Source: Atriophallophorus winterbourni (taxonomy: Eukaryota; Platyhelminthes; Trematoda; Plagiorchiida; Microphallidae). From it: a stretch of DNA of 64,000 bases. The notes beneath the pieces are model-generated. The model searched no databases. It was not told where the DNA came from and saw only the letters and a program-made list of their open reading frames with translations. The position numbers were made by a program, and so were the translations under genes. Shown piece by piece: positions 1 through 11,700 of this stretch (positions are counted from its first letter, which is position 1; every line of letters begins with the position of its first letter). Location of the stretch: the NCBI GenBank assembly GCA_013407085.1, contig JACCGJ010000560.1, positions 124,001-188,000 of the forward strand, written 5' to 3'.

Positions 1-64
1 GGATTTATCAAAATTTCGCCAAATGTCTGGATTCCTGAGTCGGCTGAATTCTCACAACGTTCCG

Positions 65-1270
65 CTAAAACGTTTGGCACGAACAATTAGAGTAATAAAT
101 TGCGAGAGCATTCGCGGCAAAAATACCTGGTTTGACTTTTGCTTTCACGTTCATTATTTTGTACAGTATCTTAGGGTTTCGTTCCATTTTTGACAGCAGC
201 ATCAATTGGTGCGTTTCCTTATCCTCTCGAATAAGTGAAGTCACTTTGTTACGTAACATACGGAAATGTTGCCAAGAAGTAGAAGTATTGTTGACTTTAT
301 GTTGAACCCACGCTGCTCGCTTCAGTTCTATCCACTTTTTTGTTCTGCTGCGGACAACAAAACGAAGTTCATGTACGCACCTTTTCTGAACGATCTGCGA
401 GTTCTCGTGTATCTTCAGTTTCAGAAAATCTATAAGTTCGTTCCATTGCGAGTCAGGGCTTATGTGGTCCGTCTGGCAATGCTGAATCTGCACGAGCGAT
501 TTATTCAGACCCAATTTATCTTCCCGGCGAACTACCCCATTCGGAGCAAGCGATTGCTGATTACTGCAAACATAGTCGAACACAAGCACTGAATGGTCAC
601 TAAGACCCACCGGAGCCTGGAATCCAATCGCTTCGACAGATTTTTCTTCCGATGTTAACACCAAATCCCAGACGGATGGACGGTCAGAACCTCTCATCCG
701 TGTGCATTCGTGAACATGGTTGTATAAAGGTACTGAATCTAGTACCTCTCTAAATCGGTATTCTAGCGTTTGTGGGGAGTGAACGTCTTTGAGATAAAGG
801 GTGGGTAGGTTAAACTCGATCATAATAAGTATTATTGCTTGCTGAGTGCGAGTCAAGCGCTGAAGAACTCTGATCAACCGTTCGTTGTACGATTCCGTAG
901 ATGAAGGAAACCGGTAGACCACACCAATCATGCAAACTTCACCAAATATCAGCGTTAAAGAACACCAAATTGTATCCTCGATGGTGAATTCTGTGTTGTC
1001 TATTGGACGGCACTGGAAGCGATTATGATAATAAAGAGCAACGCCGCCACCAATTCTCTCTCGATCGTTCCTTATCAAATTCATATTTGGAATGGATATC
1101 TCCGTTTCGATCGATTGGGAAGAATACCATGTTTCTGTGATGGCAATAATGTCAGGTGAGTAGTGCGAACATATCTCGGTTAACTCCGCTAATTTATTCA
1201 AAAGGCTTTGCGCATTTGTATATAAACATCTTATACAGTTTGTAGTGTTCAAATCATGAAAGGTTATCAA
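65..1270 (-). pseudogene. CR1 ORF2, endonuclease domain (partial)
   Basis: Open for 401 codons. AP-endonuclease motifs visible: ITETWYS, VYRFPSS in place of the usual YRPPS, WDLVLTS and GLSDHSVL; the GDFN motif is changed to IEFNLP, so a catalytic residue is lost. Similarity ends at AANALAIYYS, after which the frame leaves the family sequence. No RT domain. Confidence 0.85.
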
Positions 1271-1495
1271 TAGGTCGACTCGGTTAGAGTCGGAATGCTC
1301 AAGCTTTTTGGAGATATCGCATGATGTCCAGTTTGAACAGCATCACTAGGCGTTGATGGCGTTTGACATTATCGGTCATTTGAGTTGTCAAGACAGTCAG
1401 CATTAAAGGGCTAGGGCCTTGCCATTTATAGTTGGCAGACCGAGATATCCTAAAAGCATCCACTAGTATGGCTTTTTTTAAACCGATTCTTTCGG

Positions 1496-2325
1496 CTAGG
1501 TATTTCCACTGTTTGTGATCGTGCTCAACGTTTTCTTGAGAAGGTAGTCAACAGAATCTTCCGGAATGCCTAAAAATAGAATACTTCTCGGATTATTTAC
1601 TTCTCGAGATTTATTCGATGACTTTCGCTCCCACCATGGTAGATCTGCATGGATACGACATGTAGACTGTCGAACATCTCTAAGAAGATAAGCATTTAAG
1701 AGTACATTTTCCAAGTCCTCCACAGATTGCAGCGTTATTCTTAAGAGGCGAGGATCATCTTTTAGAGGAGAATTCAGGTGGCGGTTCAGCCGATCTTTTG
1801 ATGAGGGAACAACTGCGGCCAGTCCAATCTGACTACAAAGTTTATACCACTCAACTAAGTCATGTTTTTGCTTAGCTTCGAACGGCGTTTCCCGTGACTC
1901 GGTCACGTTGGTACATATTGCACTAAGGTTTATGCCCGCGGATTTTGGTTTATAATTTGAGTCGGTCTTTTGAGAACTGGTTTTACTCAGTCCCTTCTCG
2001 TTTCCGTTCAGTTGATGAGTCACTGATCCCGGCGAACACTTACCCGTTTTAATCACCATCTGCTCGGTTATCTGGGCAAATGTTAGCCTGTCCGAGTATG
2101 ATAGATTTTCTATCGGCTCTTTAGCAGTAACCTCTAAGTCGGGTAACGATGGTGAATTTTTATGACGTTTTTTAACAGTTCATTCAGTTTTTGTATACTG
2201 GATTCCAGTCCGTTTAGACGCGTCTCAATATCATACTCAGGGATTTTTACCTCCGAAGCTGACGGTGTTGGTTTGGCCTTGCGAACCAGACAAACATAAA
2301 AAAACATCAGGACAATTATCTCCAT
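1496..2325 (-). pseudogene. CR1 ORF1, broken
   Basis: Open segments 2325-2134 and 2059-1496 in one family but not one frame. First segment has the [17 protein letters not shown] coiled-coil-like stretch, the second the CTNVTESRETPFEAKQ and LRDVRQSTCRIHADLPWW segments shared with the ORF1 at 31677-32786 and 20250-21136. Confidence 0.75.
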
Positions 2326-3009
2326 TAATAATCGATACCAAATCCGAGATCAGCGATTTGTCTCATTTTGCATGCACTTTCAACAAACAAGCGTAACACG
2401 TGACAGACCTCGCCTTAGGACTTACCGACTTTTGGCAAACAGTACACATGCAGCAAGGTGCACTTTGTATCCTTTCCGGGTCATCCGGTCAGGCTTGTGA
2501 GCAGTGCTGTTCAGTGGTGTGTGCACAGGCAGTGGTTCTGTTGAGCGATCGATGATGAATATCGCAAGCGCGACAAAAAGCGGTGTTCACTAATAAGAGC
2601 AAAATCAGAATTGAATCCAGCGATACGCTTCGGTAGTTGATCGCACGATGTTGAATATATAACCATTCGATGGCGAAGAATAAGCTCTTTCTGATGACGT
2701 TAATTCCTTTGAGGACTTGAAGAGTATTAACAGGGTTGCACGCGTAGAACCAATGTGTGAAAATTACGAGAAATTGTTCGTATTATCGAATACCGCTACG
2801 AGAGTGGTATATCCAGAAAGCTGACTTCGAGGGGAGTCCAACAAGGTATAATATAAGATATAATATATAATAATAATATAATATAATAAGATATATTATT
2901 ACGTGTAAGTGTAAGAACATATATCTTGATATTCAGGAGCTCAAAATAATGCGACCGCACGATACGTATTTTCTCTTGGACTAGATGAAAGACTAAGTAG
3001 TCGCAAGAC

Positions 3010-3240
3010 TTAGCGCTGTAACAAAGTTTCTTGAGTAAAGATGGTTATCCAAAATGCTTGATCGAAGAAGATACGTACGCCACGCCTAGAAAGATACTCG
3101 TGCCAACAGTACCAAACAATTTTTCATATCTTCATTTTAAAGACGACGCCTCCAGTGCATATTTGACTCGAAAGCTAGAACAAATAGTTTATAGGATCTT
3201 TAACTCTGGAAAAGTGCGATTGACTTTCAATAACCAACTA
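3010..3240 (+). mobile_element. Penelope-like element fragment (region between RT and GIY-YIG)
   Basis: FLSKDGYPKCLIEED, PNNFSYLHFKDD and a KLEQIVYRIFNSGKVRLTF segment resemble the connector that precedes the GIY-YIG endonuclease in Penelope-like elements. It is cut at 3240 by a TA microsatellite. Family call from memory of such elements. Confidence 0.5.
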
Positions 3241-3266
3241 TATATATATATATATATATATATATC
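3238..3266. repeat. (TA)n microsatellite
   Basis: Uninterrupted TA dinucleotide run ending the Penelope-like fragment. Confidence 0.9.
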
Positions 3267-3329
3267 GCGAATGCTGCTATATTTGTTTCCTCTATTATGG
3301 ACTGGTATTTTCAGGGATTCACCCCAGGA

Positions 3330-3900
3330 GGCAGGTTCCCTCTCATCCATCTAAAACAGTGATAACTGTTGGAGCAATTTTGCTACGACTGTGTCACCTT
3401 CTTCCTTGAAAAATCCCGGGTGGAGCTTGTCGAGGTCCGGCAACTTGTGTCGTTGTAGAGATTGGAATTCTCCGTATTTTTTCGACACTGGGAGGGGCTC
3501 TCTACACTAACCATTGTAAAACAAATTGGGAAGTGTCGGTGTCTGCAGAAGGTTGATGATTACAAACTGCTGCCTGAAATGTTTTTTCATCTTTCTAAAC
3601 ACCTATGGAGATTCATTGTGCGCGATCTATCGACTTTGAGGATGGTTTCTCTCATACCTTCTGGCTTAGGGCCTCAGAAACTAATCAATTGGAAAAGTGT
3701 TCGTATGTTACCCATAGCCAATGCTCTCTCCATCTCCGTTCTCTCCACCAATACTCCCGGTCACACCTCAGACATTTTGATTAGGAGTCTAAGACACTCC
3801 CGATCGTCTTCATACTCTAAACCACTTGTTAACTCGCGGCGCTGTTCGAATAACGCAAGAGACTCAGCAGAGATCCATCATTTGCATGCCTGCAAATGAG
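3330..3900 (-). mobile_element. Degraded RTE-like LINE fragment
   Basis: Minus-strand reading in shifting frames gives RSRTMNLHRCLERWKNI and LDKLHPGFFKEEGDTVVAKLL, like the linker ahead of the RT domain of RTE-type LINEs. Several stops and frameshifts; no intact domain. Confidence 0.45.
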
Positions 3901-4199
3901 CATTTTAGTTCATGGTTATGGGTTTAACCCCATTATACATGTGTTTTGGACACATGTGATTGAACAGATTGGTTGTACCAGCCTTATCCAACAGTGGCAT
4001 ACAAGTGCTACTTGTTCATCCAAGTTGGTTAAGCAGCTAGATCATTTCCCATTTGATCGACAAGAGCTACCGAGTGAAGACAAAGGTGCCACAAAGCAAT
4101 ATCATGTGACATTGATTTTTGTTGAATGCTTGATATCGATCACATTCATTGTTCCCGTTTCACTTTTCATATGCATGTATTGTAGAGCTTAATACCCTT

Positions 4200-4950
4200 C
4201 GCTCTATTTATGTCTTTTTGTCACATAAACGGGAAGTTTTGGTCAAGTTATCAATATATTTCTTTCCCTCACAAGCCCCAGAACATTGTCACGGGTTTAT
4301 CGACTTTTAGTAGACATTGTCAACAGGATCAATTTCCGTGCTCCATAAACCGCGTATGACGCAGACAGTAGTGTTTGATAGTCAACAGATTTCAAGTTCA
4401 TTAACCCTACCGCCATCGATTCAAGGCTCACAATGTTAACGATATCAAAATGCTCATCTTATATAAGCATTTCGCCTTTTGGTCCGGAATCGCATTGTGA
4501 ATTGACTGTGTTAATTTGAGTTCAAGTTGCTTTTGATATTCCAGCTATTTTTAGATCACCATGGTGTTTAGAATTCGAGCATTTTTAACCATTTGTAAGA
4601 AACAGTGAGAAGGCACGATTGTTCGTTTCATAATCCCCATTACACAAATGATTTTATCAGATCCAATGGTTTGAATCCCTGAGTTAAACATTCTACGAAA
4701 GTATCCCATCAGTGTGTAAATTGTGTATAGTCTAGCTTCTCGGGTTATTTTGGGTTTTGACAATACTCTTTTATAACAGCAATTATTCCAACAATGCTAT
4801 ATTTGATCCTACAACGAACTATGATGTTCAAAAGAGAATAGCATCGTGTTGCTGGGTTTTGAAAAGCAAGTTGATAATGAACCCGTTAGCGCCGTTTTTT
4901 GGTAAGTTCTCGCTTCTGACTTAAGCTTCGCGTGCCGTGAGCACGTATGG
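4200..4950. other. No recognisable gene
   Basis: Only short open frames with no family resemblance; nothing recognised on either strand. Ends at the left edge of duplication unit A. Confidence 0.5.
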
Positions 4951-5674
4951 ACTGGGGAATCGAATGTTAAACAGAAAATTAAGTCAATATCCTTAAAGCA
5001 ATTAAGTAATAACATCTGAAGATGTTCATTGGAAAAAATCATTATCGCCAATATTATCGAAACCTCCTGTAACTTTTTCAGTTCATAATAGTCCCTTGGC
5101 ACATCTTAACCTGCTTGTTTAAGACACTCCCTAAATTAATCGTTCTTAACATTTAATGTTTTATCGTAGCTACTTTTTTAACTAGCTGTGTCATGTTTGA
5201 AGTACAAGACTAAATTGGCAGTCCACGACTTGACATTGAGGACTTCATTAAGAGCTTTTTATTAAGGCGCAAGGAACCTAAAAGAAATGAGTTTGGTAGA
5301 TATATTCTAGCTATCGTGCAATTCGTCTGAGTTTTATGCTTAAGTTTAGTTTTCCAAATTGGCAGATTCTGTGAGTTTTGCACACTCTCGTAATCAATAA
5401 CTTCGCATATCATTAAATGAATAAGGCACATTTCAATTGAACGAGGTCAATTTTGGCCATTTTACCACTAACGTTTCCTCCAAGCATCCGTTTTACCGCA
5501 TATATTTTGATCTCAGGCAAAGCGTGCTCCGATCGATCCAAAGTGCATCAATTATTCTTGCTGACCAATCACAGTGAAGGTACCACAAAAATGGAATTTA
5601 CAAGACAAAAGCAAAATCACCTTACTAGTTGTGGCTATTAAACGGATCGCTTTTTGGTTGATTAGCCAAGTGTA
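4950..5674. other. Upstream region of CSRP-A, shared with 25432-26269
   Basis: Collinear with the region before CSRP-B, with small indels including about 100 bp present at 26000-26105 and missing here. Probably contains the promoter, but no TATA or initiator could be assigned with confidence. Confidence 0.5.
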
Positions 5675-5774
5675 ATGCCGTCGGAAATTTGCCCGAAATG
5701 TCAAAAGCCGGTTTATCTTGCAGAGAAAAAGATTGCTGCTGGCAAGGTTTGGCATAGTATGTGCCTGAAATGCG
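5675..5774 (+). CDS. CSRP: CSRP-A exon 1
   Basis: Encodes residues 1-33 plus one base: first half of LIM1 (C6, C9, H27, C30, C33). Donor GTAAGT at 5775 follows directly, phase 1. Confidence 0.93.
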
Positions 5775-8700
5775 GTAAGTTGATACTGTCAATATCGTTT
5801 ACTGCTTTTCCGTGCCACAAGATGTCCTCACGGGAAACAATAATGACTCCTTATCAAGGACATCTGCACTAGCGTCGTATAGACTCACCCAATATTTACG
5901 GGCTCATTCCATAGTACAGAAAATTAGGTTGCCGCATGTTCAAATGTCTTGAAACTCCCTACAACGGGTACCGTATTCCGCCAGCCACGAGAAAATTGTC
6001 CGAAAATAAGCCGAATCATACCTAGCATGCGGCTAGCTCGGTTGTACACTGCTTCGCATTGCATGCTATTCTTAAGACTTCCACTAATCCATACACCGAG
6101 GTCCGCTTCTTTTGTTGTCCATTCCAGTTGTTTCGCCAAAAGGTTATATGAGATTGGGAAATCATTACATCTTTGCAACATTGTACACTTTTAGTAGTTG
6201 AATGGAAGCTTGTTTCGCACTGACCAGCTGTTATGTATATCTAAATCGATTTGTGAGCGCAAACAGTCCACCATTGATGTGATTTGCGTCAAAAGTTTAG
6301 CATCGTCCGCAAAGAGAACCATTTTGGCTGTGACAAGTTTCGGAAGGTCGTTGATGTGGACCAAAAAGAGAAGTGTAGTAGTGGCGACGGAAAGACATTG
6401 ACTTGTGATAGAACTTGTCACAACGCGACTAAAGTTGGTGATGGGCGTTTTAATGTTCTGTACAGCAAAGATTTTGCGACGACTGGGCTTACGTGACATT
6501 ATCCAGCGGAAGGTACGGTGTGATATTATTCGTACATACGAAATTTTGTCTACCGAATGACACCATGTTGAGCCACTTGTCTCAAGAGCGCGATAAGGAA
6601 ATGGTACGTGGAGATACCTTAGCTCTCTACATCCAGAGTTCACGCACTGATTGCCAGATCAATTATTGCATGGTGTGCTCTTTGTTTGCGGAATTCCTCG
6701 CCTCAGCTTACCGTAGAATCTTTGGGCATGGCGCAATTTATAGTAAAATTGGATGCACTTATGCAAAATAAAATTATTTGTCAGCTATACTCGTTATATA
6801 CGATGATTCTATAGATTCTACGTTTATATTGCAATCCTGTGATGGTGTAATGCGTGCACGTTTTTAGCTATAAATCCATGAATCCTCGCAAATCTATTAC
6901 CATTACAGCCATATTAAATTATTGGTATTCTTAATCCACAAATCTCGAAATAAACGACTAGCGCACAACTCTTTTACTTGACTGCTCATATTCATTTAGA
7001 CGCCAAATACTGCCCAGTAGCCGCGATATCCTAAGAAATCTCTGTCCAAGAAACCCTCGTTTAAAGTATTTTTCATTTCCTTAAACTGAGAGCCTTAAGC
7101 ATTCACAACTAGTAACTTTGCGGTTGATTGTGTGGCATTTTAGCCCCAAGAGGTGGCGTCGATCTCGGAGAGGTATTTTTGTAAGAAAGGATCAAACTTT
7201 TCTATTTTGTGGGAAATTTGATGGTTCCGTTTATTTCGAATGATTAAACTTCGTAAATGACATTACTTTTGTGTCAATCCAAGCAGATGCTAGTTTAGGA
7301 TCCAGGTGAAACGTATATACGCAGTCGATGTATTTAAAATTATTCCGAAAACAACCCAAATATAACTAAAACGATAATATCATATCCATCTGTGCACCCT
7401 CGAGCGCAGACGTACGCTACACGACCTCACTCTGACATATCGAATCATCTACGCGAAATCCCACCCTCTCAAACACCTCTTCAGGTTTGGTGCGGTTGTC
7501 CCCACACGCAGCCACCCTTTGACCCTTCAAATCCCACACTCACGATTGAATTGTCGTCGTCACTTCTTCGCTGTTCGTGTATGCTTCTTGTGGAATAGCT
7601 TGCCGACAGATATTGTTACCTCAGCGAACGAGCACATCTTTAAACAAGGGTTACGAAACCTTATGTTGAGAACTACTGTGTTGGCCCCTACCTATTGATG
7701 TCTATATTTTTTAACGCACGGAACTACCGTCCATCCAAAGATTATTTTCCCTCAGTCTGTGTCGCCATTGGGGATTATTTTTGCTCCACCTATGAAGAAC
7801 ATGGATATGATCATACAAGTAACGATTTTTAATTTTTTATACGTATATCCTATGGTACTGTACAGCAATTTGCTTTTTTAACCATAAATCTTGAATCTTG
7901 AATCTTGAATCTGGAAAACAAGTGAATAAACGTTGACTAAACAACAGATGCATGTCAGTAGTATTAACGTGTGTGACACGATTAACACCGATGCACAGCA
8001 CTCCAGTCATGCACAGATTGCATTAAACTGCATTGAGCTATAACACATTAATTGCACTTCAGACTAGAAATTTTATACAAGGTAATTCAAGGTAATTCAA
8101 GGTTTTTGATGGTCTAAAAAACAACAAGTTTAACAACAACCATAGGATGGTAAAATTGAAATTTAAGTGTATAAACAATATGAGAACATAGATTAAACAG
8201 TATATAAGTGTTCTGGAAACGAATAATGCAATAAAAAATCATCTAATTTCGTTTTAAAGTCATGCAAGCTAGTGGCGTGAGCAACGGTTGAAGGTAAACT
8301 GTTCCAAGTAAAACAGACACGGACAGAGTTAAAATACCTCCTACAGTTCAGGCGGGAATGGGGTAAGACCAGCACATATTCATGGGTCCGATAATTCCTC
8401 GTATCCCTTCGCGTGAATAAATCCTGTAATGGATGGTTCGGAGTATGGAATGTTTCGTAAAGTAACATAAGGTCTCCTCTGATTCGTCGATAGGAAAAAT
8501 CGAACAGATTCAGTTGAGCTATCCTTTCTTTATATGGTTTGTTTTATTTATTATTAGGTAGTCATTTAGCCAATTCAGCAACTTTCCAGTGATACCAAGC
8601 CTTTCAAGCTTCTGCAGTATTAGGGAATGGTCAACACGATCGAATGCTTTTGATATATCTAAGTAGCACGCGTGTATTGCTTGTCCTTCATCTACCGATG

Positions 8701-11700
8701 TTGTCCAATCATCTAGCGTTACCAGTAAATTAGACAAACAGGAATAATTTCGTCTGAATCAATGTTGGTTCCTCGAAAGCAACTGATTATTCTCTAAATG
8801 TTTCATTAGATCGTCAACAATGAGTCGCTCAAGTAATTTTGAAATCACTGGTAACAGAGTAAAGGGTCGGTAATTGGAAACATCGAAGCGATTTCCACCT
8901 TTGTAAATTGGAGGCATTATTCCGCGTTTCCAATCTGTAGGAATCACTCCGCTTGCCAGTGTTTGCTCGAACAAGTAAGTGAGTGGTTTGTATAGCAAAC
9001 TCGCAAATTGCTTCAATATTTTCGGGTTTATTCCGTCGGCCCCAGGAGACTCTCCGGTTTTAAGATTAAATAAACCTTGGAGGACGCGTTTCTCAGTGAC
9101 ACTTATTTCACTTAGGGCAACCGTGTTTGAAAGTGTCGGATATGGGCTGTTTATTGCATGTTCTATCGGGTTGAATACCGATGAATAAAACGTGGCTAAA
9201 GCATCAGCAGTTTCTGCTGCAGTTGTTGTTGGTCCAGCTGATGTGTTCACGGACGCTACTCCAGGTTTCTCCTTATCTTGATCGTTAACCATACGATACA
9301 GTATTTTGGGGTTTCGCTCCATCAAGCTTGATATCACTTCTTGGAAGCACAACTTGTCTTGGATGACAAATTTGTTTACTTTGTTCCGCAGTAAACGAAA
9401 TGTTTCCCAGGTCTCGGATGATGGGTTTTTCCTACGGTGTCGCCAAGCAATGTTTCGTACCGTTAACCACTTACGCGTTCGGCTTCTTAATTTAAATTCA
9501 AAGTTTTTTCTTGAGTTCCTGAGGACAAATTCGGAGCTCACTTCGATTGAACTTTTGAGATTAGATATTAGCCATATCCAAAAGTCATGTACGTTGCTGG
9601 TTTCCGGTTGGCAGTTAAACGTGTTTTTCAGAGCATCACTCAACGCCATAGTGTTGATCCGCCTAACTCTTTTACGGGCATCATTTGTTCTTACAGCTTC
9701 AAACAGATAGTCAAACTGGATGACGACGTGATCACTTAGTCCCAGTGGACTTTCGTAAGCAACGTTATCAATGTCATGTTCATTGCTTGTCAGAACGAGA
9801 TCTACGAGTGAGGGTAAATTGTTTCCGCGGTATCGGGTATTACGTGTAATGTGGAATATCGTCAAATAAATCACTGAATGCGCGCTCGAGGGAGTGTTCT
9901 GGGTAAATGGTACTGCTCTGTAGATTCGGTAAATTGAAATCACCCATAATCAAAAATCCACAAGTGAATCGGGTATTACGTGTAATGTGGAATATCGTCA
10001 AACAACTCACTGAATGCGCGCTCGAGGGAGTGTTCTGGGTAAATGGTACTGCTCTGCAGATTCGGTAAATTGAAGTCACCCATAATCAAAAATCCACAAG
10101 TGAATCTGGAAGTAACCATGCGAATTTTATCCAGTAGGGCCATATTGTAAGTTTCCTGTGCAGACGGTGGGCGATATACTACTCCCAAAACACAGTCTTC
10201 GCCGTTAGCTAGTCGGATTAAGCACCAGAGTTTATCCAGTAACACGATGTCTGGATCCGTAATCTCACGGCACAGAAGGCTTTGGCTATAATAAAAAGCT
10301 ACTCCTCCTCCTCTGGTTTCACGGTCATGACGAATAAGTGACATTCCTGGTAATTCTAGTTCACTATTTGTTTGCTGGGTCTGCAGCCACGTTTCCGTTA
10401 CGGCGATGATGTCTGGTGAACATCTCAGAAAAACTGCACGCAGTTCACCGATTTTGTTTCAGAGACATTGTGCGTTGGTGTAGATGCATTTCATAGTTGT
10501 TTTTCTCAACAAGGATGGGGTACATATGATATGATAGGTACATGTGATGTATTTTTTTCATTCAAAATCAGGTTTGTGCCAGAAAATATTGGACAGTTTA
10601 ACCGTTGCCGAGCACGAGGGCGAAGTATTCTGCAAGCAATGCCATGGACGTAAATTCGGACCGAAAGGTTATGGTTACGGAGGTGGGGCAGGAGCATTGA
10701 GCATGGACAGTGGATCACATTTAGGCAACGTCGGAACGGACATGAGGCAAGTTCACAAGAACTGCTGAAAATTTCATCAGTAATAAGATAAAGTTTATTA
10801 TAAGGCTATTTTCTTACAATATAGCGATCGACTTTGGTCATTTTAGAATTACATATATATATATATGAACGGAAATTTATAAATAATGTATTATGGATAT
10901 TGATTTATGTAAACATGGAAATAAAAAACGTGAGAAAAAACGGTAAGCTCTAATGCATCCTATTCTGCCGATATGTTACTGCAATCGATCCAGTAATTCG
11001 GCATATGACCATGCCCTGACCAGCCGCCTGCGAAATTGCTCCGCTTGTGTAAGCTTTGCAATTATTACGAAGACATTGAAAATACAGGTTATCAACGTCG
11101 GAATTCTGATTTCACCTTTACGTTTAGATAGTTGACTTATGAACCAAGAAAGCAAGCTTCTAGCTTTGTCGATATCGTACAGCTTCCGAACGAGTTTGCT
11201 AAACACGAGCGAGAGCTTTAGCTATATCTAAAAATAGGCATACACGCACCTTCCATCATTGAATGCTTGTATCGAATCGTTTTATGTCGTGAGCAAGTTA
11301 GTAAGGCATGGTTACATTTTCTAAATCTATATTGCGTTTTAGAAAAAATTCCATGGCTCATAATATGTATGATAATACTTTCGCACACCAAACGTCGTAC
11401 ATTTTAAGCACTGAAATGAGCGTCACAGGGCGGATCAGAACTATAGCTACACATGTATGTATATATGAAAGCATAAGCCTGATCCAGACAAATTGCCGCA
11501 CAGTCAAATACTGCACGTGGGCTAAGATACTGTCAGGTTGTCCATGTATAGATCGATATAAAAAAGAAAAATAGCAATGGCAGTGAGACTCCAGCGTGTT
11601 TTCGCATGCAGCTAATTACCGGTGGCAAATCAATTTAGCACGGTTTTAGCTGCACAGCACAGAAATACTGCAGGATTGCACATCTGTACAGACACACATG

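Larger units (their letters stand above)
1..2980 (-). mobile_element. CR1-like LINE, 5' part, runs off the window edge
   Basis: Minus-strand 5'UTR-like block (about 2980-2400), a broken ORF1 (2325-1496) and an ORF2 endonuclease region (1270-65). It is the same family as 16544-21733, sharing UTR, ORF1 and endonuclease sequence. The 5'UTR carries a local AT-rich expansion (2845-2905) missing in the other copy. The reverse transcriptase is not present before the window starts. Confidence 0.85.
8071..10514 (-). mobile_element. CR1-like LINE in CSRP-A intron 1, internally deleted, 5'-truncated
   Basis: Minus-strand order: endonuclease start ([20 protein letters not shown] at 10344-10270), [25 protein letters not shown] fingers ([16 protein letters not shown]), motif A ([12 protein letters not shown]). 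It then jumps at about 8540 to the C-terminal tail ([22 protein letters not shown]...WNSLP). RT motifs B and C are deleted. The 3' end is a repeated 'ggtaattcaa' tail at 8080-8102. Unit B has the uninterrupted site at about 35545-35560, so the insertion followed the gene duplication. Confidence 0.85.

Noticed and set aside
266..592. 108-codon plus-strand frame, similar to 19239-19535
   Set aside because: Antisense of the CR1 endonuclease/linker; resemblance between the two loci comes from the shared transposon.
3462..4192. Two plus-strand frames of 145 and 98 codons
   Set aside because: The first is antisense to an RTE-like relic; the second has no recognisable features.
10976..11206. 76-codon minus-strand frame in CSRP-A intron 2
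   Set aside because: No recognised motif or homologue in CSRP-B; insufficient for a gene call, mentioned as part of the unique segment.
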